Position numbers and translations under genes: made by a program. 64,000 bases of DNA. Source: Deltaproteobacteria bacterium. GTDB taxonomy: Bacteria > Myxococcota_A > UBA9160 > PR03. The notes below the pieces were generated by a model. It did no database searches. It worked only from the letters and a program-made list of their open reading frames with translations, and had not been told where the DNA came from. Positions 27,074 through 35,428 of this stretch are shown one piece after another (positions within the stretch are counted from its first letter, which is position 1; the number at the start of each line of letters is the position of its first letter). The DNA lies in contig JAPSFT010000005.1 of NCBI GenBank assembly GCA_035063765.1, positions 124,001 through 188,000 on the forward strand, read 5' to 3'.

Positions 27074-28126
27074 ATGAGCGACCCCGCCACGCCGAGCGCC
27101 TCCCCCTCGCCCGTGCGGCCGGCCCCGCTCCGGATCGGCATCCTCGGCGCCGCCCGGATCGCGCCGATGGCGCTCGTGCGGCCCGCTGCGCGGGTGCCCG
27201 AGGTCATGGTGGTGGCCGTGGCCGCGCGCGACCCCGCGAAGGCGCGCCGCTTCGCGGCCCGCCACGGCGTCCCCCGCGTGCTCGACTCCTACGAGGCGCT
27301 GCTCGCGGACCCGGACGTCGACGCCCTCTACAATCCGCTCCCGAACGGCCTGCACTGCGAATGGACGATCCGCGCGCTGCACGCGGGCAAGCACGTGCTC
27401 TGCGAGAAGCCGATCGCGTCCAACGCCGCCGAGGCCGAGCGCATGGCCGCGACGGCGCGCGAGACGGGCCGCACGCTCGTCGAGGCCTTCCACTGGCGCT
27501 ACCACCCGCTCGCCGAGCGCATGCGCGCCGTGGTCGCGGGCGGGGAGCTCGGCCGCCTGCGCCACCTCGAGGCCTGGTTCTGCTTCCCGATGATCTTCCC
27601 GAACGACATCCGCTGGCGCTGGGACCTGGCCGGCGGCGCGCTCATGGACACCGGCTGCTACACGATCTCGATGCTGCGCCACCTGGCGGCCGCGGATCCC
27701 GCGGTGCCGGCGTCGGAGCCCACGGTGACGAGCGCGCGCGCCTGGCTGCGCACGCCGCAGGTGGACCGGCGCTTCGAGGCGGCGCTGCGCTGGCCCGACG
27801 GCCGAACCGGGCGGATCGTCTGCGGCCTGCTGACCGGCACGATCGTGCGGACCTCGTTGCGCGCGGTCGGCGACACCGGTGAGATGCGCGTCCTGAACCC
27901 CCTCGTGCCCCACCTCGGCAACTGGCTGCGCGTGCGCGGCGCGAGCGGGCGGCGCTCCGAGCAGGTGCCGCGCGGCGAGAGCACCTACACGCACCAGCTC
28001 CGCGCCTTCGCCGCCGCGGTGGGTCACGGCGCGCCGGTTCCCACCGGCCCCGCCGACGCCGTCGCGAACATGCGCGTGATCGACGCGGCCTACCGCGCGG
28101 CCGGGCTCCGGCCGCGGGCCACCTGA
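27074..28126 (+). CDS. Gfo/Idh/MocA-family oxidoreductase
   Basis: The protein has 350 residues. The N-terminal Rossmann fold (about 20-140) carries G-I-L-G-A-A-R-I-A in place of G-x-G-x-x-G and the conserved C-E-K-P-I-A motif, whose lysine is catalytic in the family. The C-terminal alpha/beta domain contains G-G-A-L-M-D-T-G-C-Y and E-A-F-H-W-R-Y-H-P. The last two motifs resemble trans-1,2-dihydrobenzene-1,2-diol / D-xylose NADP dehydrogenases of this family, so the substrate is probably a sugar or cyclic diol. The 5' 20 residues are Pro/Ser-rich and probably flexible. It is probably transcribed alone. Confidence 0.9.
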   Translation: MSDPATPSASPSPVRPAPLRIGILGAARIAPMALVRPAARVPEVMVVAVAARDPAKARRFAARHGVPRVLDSYEALLADPDVDALYNPLPNGLHCEWTIRALHAGKHVLCEKPIASNAAEAERMAATARETGRTLVEAFHWRYHPLAERMRAVVAGGELGRLRHLEAWFCFPMIFPNDIRWRWDLAGGALMDTGCYTISMLRHLAAADPAVPASEPTVTSARAWLRTPQVDRRFEAALRWPDGRTGRIVCGLLTGTIVRTSLRAVGDTGEMRVLNPLVPHLGNWLRVRGASGRRSEQVPRGESTYTHQLRAFAAAVGHGAPVPTGPADAVANMRVIDAAYRAAGLRPRAT

Positions 28127-28213
28127 GTCCCAACGTGGGTGCGGGCGCGGAACTCCGCTTCCACGGCGCGCTTGGCGCGCAATACGACGACCGCATGCTG
28201 AGCGCGCGATCAG

Positions 28214-28945
28214 TCACCCCCCGCCAGGGTGCAGATCCATGAGCGTCAATTCGTGCACCCGGAGCACGGCCTGGAAGTCGGGGTCTTCAGGGGAGAGGTC
28301 GCTGACTCTGCCTGGCTCGATGCGCGGCTCTCCGCCGCTAGCTTCGCTCATCTCGAAGATCGCCCAGTTCTCGAGCTCGTCTCCGAGACGCGACAGGTAA
28401 CAGATGCCGTGATAGCTCGGCTCGACCGACCCCACTTCCGTCATCTCGAAGATGCAGCGCGAGATCTCCTGCGTGAGACGACGCGGTGCAGTCAGCCGGA
28501 TCGTGCCTGCATCGAGATCCGGGAGTCCGTAGTGCACCAGTCGCGCTGCCAGGAGCCGTCGCAGATGGGCCAGCGAACGGCGTCTTCCGACGTGGGCGAA
28601 CGTGCCGAGAACCGAGGCCTCACCCATGACGCGCCTGCGAAGCCAGGATGCCGGCACCATCCCGGGAGGGATGGCATCGGCTTCCGCTGCGATTCGCGCG
28701 AGGCCCGCGACGACCGCCGGATCGGGTCGGAACCGCGCGAGTACCTCCAGGAAGGCGCCTTGGCGCTGACTCGCGGCGTACAGGACGCGGTAGATCCCTC
28801 GCGGATCGTCCCAGCGGTTTCCGAACGTATGATCGTCGCTGACGTGCGCCCAATTGGGCCACGTCCACGGATCCGGCCGGCGTGAGATGCGAAAGAGACG
28901 GGACGGCGGCCGAACGACCTCGAGTGCCCGTGCCGCTTCGGCCAA
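28214..28945 (-). CDS. RES-domain toxin
   Basis: The protein has 243 residues, with a TTG start 3 bp after the antitoxin stop. RES-domain features are visible: an early arginine in L-F-R-I-S-R, the G-N-R-W-D-D-P segment, then I-Y-R-V-L-Y-A-A-S-Q-R-Q-G-A-F-L-E-V with the catalytic-site tyrosine and glutamate, and a late Y-H-G-I-C-Y-L-S-R region. RES toxins (ParT, MbcT) consume NAD+ or ADP-ribosylate a target and arrest growth until bound by their Xre/MbcA-type partner. The order here, antitoxin first and then toxin, is the normal one. TTG may keep toxin output low, though no better upstream start exists in frame. Length is normal for the family. Confidence 0.85.
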   Translation of the reverse strand: MAEAARALEVVRPPSRLFRISRRPDPWTWPNWAHVSDDHTFGNRWDDPRGIYRVLYAASQRQGAFLEVLARFRPDPAVVAGLARIAAEADAIPPGMVPASWLRRRVMGEASVLGTFAHVGRRRSLAHLRRLLAARLVHYGLPDLDAGTIRLTAPRRLTQEISRCIFEMTEVGSVEPSYHGICYLSRLGDELENWAIFEMSEASGGEPRIEPGRVSDLSPEDPDFQAVLRVHELTLMDLHPGGG

Positions 28946-28948
28946 CCG

Positions 28949-29341
28949 CTATCCACCGATCACGAAGGCCCGTGCCGCCGCCAGCACCAGGGGCCCGACC
29001 TCGTCGAGATCGCCCTCCCGCAGCAGGCGGGCGGGCGAACGATCATCGAGCTCGGGGTTCAGCCCCTGGAACCACGCCTGCGCGACCTGGGCGTCGTCAT
29101 GATCTGCGATCAGCTTGGCGACGATCAGGGCGAGCTGGAGCCGCTGGGGAAGGTGCGGCCGTGGCTCTCGGTCGCCAGTCTCCCACTCGGCCACCGCACG
29201 TGCGTCGTTCACGTCGGCGACGTACGCGGTGAGTCTCCGGCCGAGAAGATGCGAGAGCTCCTTCGCCACCACGGGGAACGGAAGGCGCATCACGTAGCTA
29301 TGGGCCTCGAGGTCGGGTCGAGAGGTGCTTCGCGCTTGCAT
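28949..29341 (-). CDS. Antitoxin, Xre/MbcA/ParS toxin-binding family
   Basis: The protein has 130 residues, with an ATG start behind GGGAGGA. The middle region (V-A-E-W-E-T-G-D-R-E-P-R-P) resembles the end of a helix-turn-helix, and the C-terminal ~55 residues match the Xre/MbcA/ParS toxin-binding domain (A-Q-A-W-F-Q-G-L-N-P-E-L, then P-A-R-L-L-R-E-G). These antitoxins bind and inhibit RES toxins and usually repress their own promoter. It lies directly upstream of the RES gene with a 3-bp gap and is therefore co-translated with it. Candidate operator palindromes lie just upstream. Confidence 0.82.
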   Translation of the reverse strand: MQARSTSRPDLEAHSYVMRLPFPVVAKELSHLLGRRLTAYVADVNDARAVAEWETGDREPRPHLPQRLQLALIVAKLIADHDDAQVAQAWFQGLNPELDDRSPARLLREGDLDEVGPLVLAAARAFVIGG

Positions 29342-29850
29342 CCGAGTCCTCCCATGAGACGGCTCGACCCTAGCATGAAAGCCAGATCAATCACCATCCA
29401 ATTACGGATGAATACCGAGATAATCTCGCCGGAACGCCACACGAGCTTGATCCCCGGCGTCCCTAGACCACGACGAAATAGCCTAGAATCTTATTGATTT
29501 CAATATTTTATGATCGTTGTTTCCTTTGGACCTCACTCTGCCGGAGAGGATTCCGGCTCACCCCTCCGGGTCTCCGAGTGCCCGGTCGCCGCGCAGACGC
29601 TTGTCGGCCATCCGGGCCACGAGTGCGCCTCAACCCTGCCCCGTTGCGCGCGTGGTCCGCGGCGCTGGCCTCGAGGACCACGACCCCCACACGGCTCGAG
29701 CGGACGCGGGAGGAGGGATGGGTTCCGTCGGTCGAGGCGGGCGCCGCGGGGCGAGGAAATGAACGAACGGCGAGCGAATCCTCGCTACCGTGCCCGGCGC
29801 TGGGTGCTGGAACGTAGCCACTCGTGGATGAACCGTTCCGACACAGGACA
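29342..29850. other. Gene-poor, locally AT-rich region upstream of the toxin-antitoxin operon
   Basis: About 509 bp without an intact gene. The segment 29380-29530 is clearly richer in A+T than its surroundings (for example TCTTATTGATTTCAATATTT around 29489). It probably contains the toxin-antitoxin promoter, the palindromes noted separately, and the IS5-type transposase scrap near 29759-29845. Low GC next to a mobile-element remnant suggests an insertion history. Confidence 0.6.
29416..29428. promoter_or_regulatory. Perfect 13-bp palindrome, candidate antitoxin operator
   Basis: CGAGATAATCTCG is a perfect odd palindrome centred on 29422, about 75 bp upstream of the antitoxin start; a weaker ATCC...GGAT dyad lies at about 29396-29409. 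Xre-type antitoxins bind such dyads to autoregulate, so this is a reasonable operator, but the assignment is inference. Confidence 0.4.
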
Positions 29851-29854
29851 CTAG
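29759..29854 (+). pseudogene. IS5-family transposase C-terminal remnant
   Basis: The translated segment R-A-N-P-R-Y-R-A-R-R-W-V-L-E-R-S-H-S-W-M-N-R matches the signature around the last catalytic glutamate of IS5-family transposases (R-R-W-V-V-E-R-T-H-S-W-L-N-R-F). It is followed by unrelated residues and a stop at 29852. No upstream transposase sequence, terminal inverted repeat or target duplication is recognisable, so only about 25 codons remain. It marks an old insertion sequence beside the toxin-antitoxin pair. Confidence 0.65.
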
Positions 29855-30582
29855 AGCGAGAGCGCACGGAAGCGTTCCTGCGCGTAGACGAGCAGCGACA
29901 CCGAGGCGCCTTCCGAGAGCTGCTCGAAGCGGATGCCCATCCCGAAGGGCAGGTTGCGCCGCATCACGTTGCCCGGGACGTTGGTCATGACGACGCGACC
30001 CGCGGCGCTGAGCGGTCCGCCCTGGGGCAGCGCAAGGTCGAGCGACACGCGCGCCCGCGTCATCGACGGCTGGCCGACCGTGACGAAGGCGCCCGTCGCG
30101 GAGATCGAGTAGACGCGGCCCTCCTTCACGCGGCCCGCGCCCGTGTGGATCACCACCGGCCAGTCGGCGGGCGCGCGCACCGTGCGGCGGCGCCCGCGCA
30201 TGCGCTCGAGGCCGGCGAGCGCGCGGTTCACCTGGAAGCGCAGCGTGTGGGTGTCGCAGGGGTCGAAGACGGCGAGCTCGATCCCGGCGTCGCGCAGGCG
30301 GCGGCGGCCCTCGGCATCCGGCTCGCGGCCGCCGGCCAGGAACACGAGCTCGCCCCCTGCGCCGATCGTGCGCAGCGAGAGCAGCGCCGCGCGCAGGTTC
30401 GTCACCGGCAGGTCGGAAGGCACCACCACCGCGCCCACGCGCGAGCCCGCCACGCGCAGGAAGGCGCGTGCCTGGTCCGGCGTCTTGGCCGGGACGGCGC
30501 GATAGCCCATCCGCCCGAGCCGCGCGCGCAGGAGCTCCATCTCGGGCGCGCTGGCGCCGAGCACGAGCAGGTCCTTGTCCAC
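29851..30582 (-). CDS. Pseudo-receiver PilZ-domain protein
   Basis: The protein has about 243 residues from the GTG at 30582, which has GGGGAGGGG upstream and begins right at the domain; an in-frame ATG at 30657 would add 25 unconserved residues. Residues 1-~115 have the alternating beta/alpha pattern of a response-regulator receiver (D-L-L-V-L-G at the first strand), but the phosphorylation-site strand reads V-V-V-P-S-D-L-P, so the aspartate is displaced and phosphorylation is doubtful. Residues ~125-225 are a PilZ domain with R-G-R-R-R-T-V-R and Y-S-I-S-A-T-G-A-F, matching the c-di-GMP motifs R-x-x-x-R and (D/N)-x-S-x-x-G approximately. Probably a c-di-GMP effector with an inactive receiver. 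The partner is unknown. Confidence 0.8.
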   Translation of the reverse strand: MDKDLLVLGASAPEMELLRARLGRMGYRAVPAKTPDQARAFLRVAGSRVGAVVVPSDLPVTNLRAALLSLRTIGAGGELVFLAGGREPDAEGRRRLRDAGIELAVFDPCDTHTLRFQVNRALAGLERMRGRRRTVRAPADWPVVIHTGAGRVKEGRVYSISATGAFVTVGQPSMTRARVSLDLALPQGGPLSAAGRVVMTNVPGNVMRRNLPFGMGIRFEQLSEGASVSLLVYAQERFRALSL

Positions 30583-30699
30583 GCGCCCCTCCCCGGCCCG
30601 AGCGGGCCCCCTGGAAGGCGCTTCGGTGCAGGGCAGGCGCGTGGTGGTGACGGTCATCACCGCGCCGCTCCCGGCGAGGCGCGCGCGCGTGACGGCCCG

Positions 30700-31353
30700 T
30701 CACGGCTGCGGGGCGTCAGGCTCCTCGTGCGGCGGGTGCTCGCCGGGCTCCTCGTCGTCCTCAGGCGGCGCCGGGGCCGGCTCGGCGTTCTCGAGCACGA
30801 TCCGCACGTCGGCGGGCAGCTCCACCTCGACGTCGCGATCGAGCAGCGCCTCGCTCTCGCCGCCGGCCATGAGCCAGACCCACACCGCGTCGCGGCGCAG
30901 GTCCACCACCAGGGCGGCGGCGTCGGTGCCGCCGCCGTGCTGCTTGTTGCCCGTCACGTAGAGGATGCCGTCCTCCTCGAGCAAGGGGCTCTGCACCTCG
31001 GTGTTGGTGACGAAGGTGGCGAAGCGCTCGCCGAGCAGCGCATGGAGCCGGCCCGCGAGCGGCTCGCGGCGCCAGAGGTCGACGTCGCGCGGGTACTGGC
31101 CGACGAGCTCGCGCAGCGGCGCGAGCGGGCTCGGGTAGCCGGCGGGCAGCGTGACGACGGCCGGGGCGGCGGGCGCCGCCTCGGCGGGCGCCGGCGGGGC
31201 CGTGGCCTCCCGGCCGTCGAGCTCGCAGGCGAGCGCGGCCGCGGCGAGCAGCGCGGCGAGCGCCCGGCGGGTGCGTCGGGCTCGCTCCCGGAAGCGGCCG
31301 GCAGCGGGCGGCAGGCCCGCGCGGCGGCGGATCGCGTAGACGGGCTCGGCCAT
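30700..31353 (-). CDS. Exported lipoprotein, unknown function
   Basis: The protein has 217 residues; the ATG is preceded by GGGGAGGAG. A basic start and hydrophobic core (A-L-A-A-L-L-A-A-A-A-L-A-C) end in a lipobox-like cysteine, then an Ala/Pro linker leads to a ~110-residue globular domain (from T-L-P-A-G-Y to W-V-W-L-M-A-G-G). The C-terminal ~35 residues are Pro/Glu-rich. F-V-T-N-T-E-V-Q-S-P-L and Y-V-T-G-N-K-Q-H-G-G look like a conserved core, but I do not recognise the family. It is divergent from the parvulin gene 68 bp away. Confidence 0.75.
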   Translation of the reverse strand: MAEPVYAIRRRAGLPPAAGRFRERARRTRRALAALLAAAALACELDGREATAPPAPAEAAPAAPAVVTLPAGYPSPLAPLRELVGQYPRDVDLWRREPLAGRLHALLGERFATFVTNTEVQSPLLEEDGILYVTGNKQHGGGTDAAALVVDLRRDAVWVWLMAGGESEALLDRDVEVELPADVRIVLENAEPAPAPPEDDEEPGEHPPHEEPDAPQP

Positions 31354-31421
31354 CGCTCCTCCCCGGTCTGCCGCGAGCGTATCGCGAAGAGGTGGGTAGG
31401 ATCACGGCCCTCGGAGGCCTC

Positions 31422-32299
31422 GTGGCGCAGGGAGGGTCGCGGTCGATCGCCTGGCTCGGGGCCGGCGCGCTGGTGGGCCTCGTCGCGGCGGGCCTGTCCC
31501 TGCTCGGCTCGGGCGCCGGCGCCCCGGCGCTGCCCGAGGGCGCCGTCGCCACCGTGAACGGCGCCGCCCTGCGCGCCGCCGACTACCAGCGCGCGCTGGC
31601 CGCACTCGAGAGCGACCGGCGCAACCCCGTCGGCGCAGCGGAGGAGCGCTTCGTGCTCGACCGGCTGGTGGACGAGGAGCTGCTGGTCCAGCGCGCGCTC
31701 GAGCTCGGCCTCGCGAAGAGCGACCGCCTCGTGCGCAACCAGCTCGTCACCGCGATGATCGCGGCCGTCACCGAGGACGCCGCCCTCGCCGAGCCCGACG
31801 AGGCTACGCTGCGCGCCTTCCACGCCGGGCATCCCGATCGCTTCACCGAGCCCGGGCGCCTGCGCGCCCGCCAGCTCTGGGTGCGCGCGGCGCCCCTGCG
31901 CAGCGAGGCCGAGGCGCGCGCGCGCGCCGCCGATGCCGCCGCGCGGCTGCGTGCGGGCGCGCCCTTCGACGCCGTGGCCGCGGCGCTCGGCGATCCGCTC
32001 GTGGCGCCGCTGCCGGATGCGCCGCTGCCTGCCGCGAAGCTCGCCGGCTACGCCGGCCCCGATGCGCTCGCCGCGCTCGCCGCCGCCGCGCCGGGCGCGG
32101 TGAGCGAGCCCCTCGCCTTCGCGGGCGGCTTCCAGGTGCTGTTGCTGTCGGCGCGCGAGGCGCCGGTCTCCCTGCCCTACGACGCCGTTGCCGACGACGT
32201 GCGCGCCGAGTGGCGCCGCCGCGCCGGCGACGAGGCGCTGCGCCGCTACCTCGCGGAGCTGCGCGAGCGCGCCGAGATCGAGATCGCGGGGCCGGCCTC

Positions 32300-32303
<4 letters not shown>
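31422..32303 (+). CDS. Parvulin-like peptidyl-prolyl isomerase (membrane-anchored)
   Basis: The protein has about 293 residues from the GTG at 31422, which follows GGAGG by 4 nt; GTG 31392 would add ten residues. A signal anchor (about 8-30) leads to a SurA/PpiD-type N-terminal helical chaperone region (A-T-V-N-G-A-A-L-R-A-A-D-Y, then L-D-R-L-V-D-E-E-L-L-V-Q-R-A-L-E-L-G-L) and a parvulin-like PPIase segment (R-A-R-Q-L-W-V, G-A-P-F-D-A-V-A, then G-A-V-S-E-P-L). The PPIase core is short and divergent, so chaperone activity may dominate. It assists folding of exported proteins. The stop overlaps the next start (GTGA); the pair of a PPIase and a HupE/UreJ-like protein recurs in many genomes. Confidence 0.85.
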
Positions 32304-33529
<1,226 letters not shown>

Positions 33530-33628
33530 CCGCGGCCGGCGGGGCTGCGAACCCCCGGGCATTCGCCGGCTTCCCCGCCTCAAGTTCGCCTCCGCGAGCG
33601 CCGAAGAACGGCCGGCGGGGAGGGATCG

Positions 33629-33943
33629 ATGGCGGGCTCGCAGGCGTTCGAATGGCTGTGTGAGGCGATCGAGGCGGGAACGTCGCTCGAGCGCCTCGAG
33701 GCACGCGGCACGGTCCGCATCGCGCTCAAGGAGGCAGGCCTCGAGGCGCGCACCGCAACCCCCGCGGAGCTCGCGGTGGTCGTCGCGAGGATCCTCCCGC
33801 GCGAGCTGCGCCAGCGCGGCGTGGCCGACGAGGCAGCCGTGTGCAGCCGCCTCTCGGCAGGCCTGCGCACCCTCGACGTGGGGAGCGCGGCTGCCCAGGA
33901 CACGCCCGACGCCATCTTCCGGCGCCTCGGCGGGGAGCTGTAG
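33629..33943 (+). CDS. Small protein of unknown function
   Basis: The protein has 104 residues, ATG start preceded by GGGGAGGG at good spacing, so it is likely translated. It is soluble and mostly helical: F-E-W-L-C-E-A-I-E-A-G-T-S-L-E-R-L-E-A-R-G-T-V-R, then A-E-L-A-V-V-V-A-R-I-L-P-R-E-L-R-Q-R. I do not recognise the family. The gene sits between the HupE/UreJ-like and carotenoid oxygenase genes, with gaps of 99 and 51 bp on either side, so an operon is possible but not certain. Confidence 0.65.
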   Translation: MAGSQAFEWLCEAIEAGTSLERLEARGTVRIALKEAGLEARTATPAELAVVVARILPRELRQRGVADEAAVCSRLSAGLRTLDVGSAAAQDTPDAIFRRLGGEL

Positions 33944-33994
33944 GGGGCCCTCCGGCGTTCCCGGCCCGGGTCGGTTGACACCGCCGGCGATCCG

Positions 33995-35356
33995 GTGGAC
34001 GGTGTCGCTGTGTCCGCCCCCGGCAACCCGTACCTCTCGGGCAACTTCGCCCCGGTGGCGCGGGAGCTCAGCGCCTTCGACCTGCCCGTCACGGGCGAGA
34101 TCCCGCACGAGCTCCGGGGCCGTCTCCTGCGGATCGGCCCGAACCCGGTCACGCCGCCCGACCCCGGGACCTATCACTGGTTCACCGGGAACGGCATGGT
34201 GCACGGCCTGCGCCTGCGCGACGGGCGCGCCGAGTGGTACCGCAACCGCTACGTGCGCGACGACGCCGTCGCGGCCGCGCAGGGCCTGCCGCTCACACCC
34301 GGGCCTCGCCACGGGATGGGATCGGGTGTCGCCAACACCAACGTGATCGAGCACGCCGGCCGCACCTTCGCGATCGTGGAGGCCGGTGGCCTGCCGGTCG
34401 AGCTCACCCCCGAGCTCGAGACCGTTGCCTACTCGGACTTCGGCGGCACCCTGCCCGGCTCCTTCACTGCACACCCGAAGCGCGATCCCGACACCGGCGA
34501 GCTGCACGCGATGGTCTACTACTGGGCGTGGGACTACGTCCAGTACGTCGTGGTCGGCACCGACGCGCGCGTGCGCCGGACCGTGAACGTCCCGGTGCCC
34601 GGCAAGCCGATGCTCCACGACTGCGCGATCACCGAGCGCTACGTCGTGATCCTCGACCTGCCCTGCACCTTCCGGCCCGAGAACCTCGAGAACGGCATGC
34701 CGTTCCCCTACGCGTGGGATCCCGACTACGGCGCGCGCGTGGGCCTGCTCCCGCGCGAGGACGCCGACGCCGCCCGCGTGCGCTGGCTCGAGGTGCCCCT
34801 CTGCTACGTCTTCCACCCGCTCAACGCCTACGAGACGGCCGACGGCCGGGTCGTGATGGACGTCTGCCGCCACCCGAAGATGTTCGCCCGCGACCCGAAC
34901 GGCCCGAACGAGGGCCGCCCCACGCTCGACCGCTGGGTGATCGACCCCTCGTCGGCCAAGGTCTCGACCGACACCCTCTCGGATCGCGGCCACGAGTTCC
35001 CGCGCCACGACGAGCGCCGGATCGGCCGGCCGATCCGCTACGGCTACACGGGAACCCTCGGCGACGGGCTCGCGATGGGCCCGATCTACAAGCACGACCT
35101 GCTGAAGCGCACCACCGAGGTCCACGGCGCCGCACCCGGCCGCCGGTTCCTCGAGCCCGTCTTCGTCCCGCGCACCCCTGACGCCGCCGAGGACGACGGC
35201 TGGATCCTGGCCTACGTCTACGACGCCCCCTCGGACCGCAGCGAGGTCGTGATCCTCCACGCCCAGGACTTCGCCGCCGCCCCCCTCGCGCGCATCCACC
35301 TGCCCCAGCGCGTGCCCTTCGGCTTCCACGGCAACTGGGTGCCGGATCCCCACTGA
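33995..35356 (+). CDS. Carotenoid/stilbene cleavage oxygenase
   Basis: The protein has 453 residues, typical for the RPE65/lignostilbene dioxygenase family. Four iron-ligand histidines of the seven-bladed propeller are visible in their usual contexts: F-T-A-H-P-K-R, P-M-L-H-D-C-A-I-T, Y-V-F-H-P-L-N-A-Y-E, and the C-terminal G-F-H-G-N-W-V-P. The N-terminal N-P-Y-L-S-G-N-F-A-P-V and L-R-I-G-P-N-P segments are also family marks. A GTG is used; an alternative GTG is at 34010. Such enzymes split carotenoids, stilbenes or apocarotenoids with non-heme Fe(II) and O2. No carotenoid genes are nearby, but an aryl polyene cluster starts 72 bp downstream on the other strand. Confidence 0.92.
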   Translation: MDGVAVSAPGNPYLSGNFAPVARELSAFDLPVTGEIPHELRGRLLRIGPNPVTPPDPGTYHWFTGNGMVHGLRLRDGRAEWYRNRYVRDDAVAAAQGLPLTPGPRHGMGSGVANTNVIEHAGRTFAIVEAGGLPVELTPELETVAYSDFGGTLPGSFTAHPKRDPDTGELHAMVYYWAWDYVQYVVVGTDARVRRTVNVPVPGKPMLHDCAITERYVVILDLPCTFRPENLENGMPFPYAWDPDYGARVGLLPREDADAARVRWLEVPLCYVFHPLNAYETADGRVVMDVCRHPKMFARDPNGPNEGRPTLDRWVIDPSSAKVSTDTLSDRGHEFPRHDERRIGRPIRYGYTGTLGDGLAMGPIYKHDLLKRTTEVHGAAPGRRFLEPVFVPRTPDAAEDDGWILAYVYDAPSDRSEVVILHAQDFAAAPLARIHLPQRVPFGFHGNWVPDPH

Positions 35357-35428
35357 GGCGGGGCCCGAGGCCCTCCAGAGCGCCGACGGGCCGCCCGACG
35401 CCCGAACGCAGCACGCTTCCGCCGCCGA

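Noticed and set aside
29824-31557. Plus-strand open frame of more than 500 codons opposite the PilZ and lipoprotein genes
   Set aside because: His/Arg/Ala-rich with no domain; the minus-strand genes have clear PilZ and signal-peptide features.
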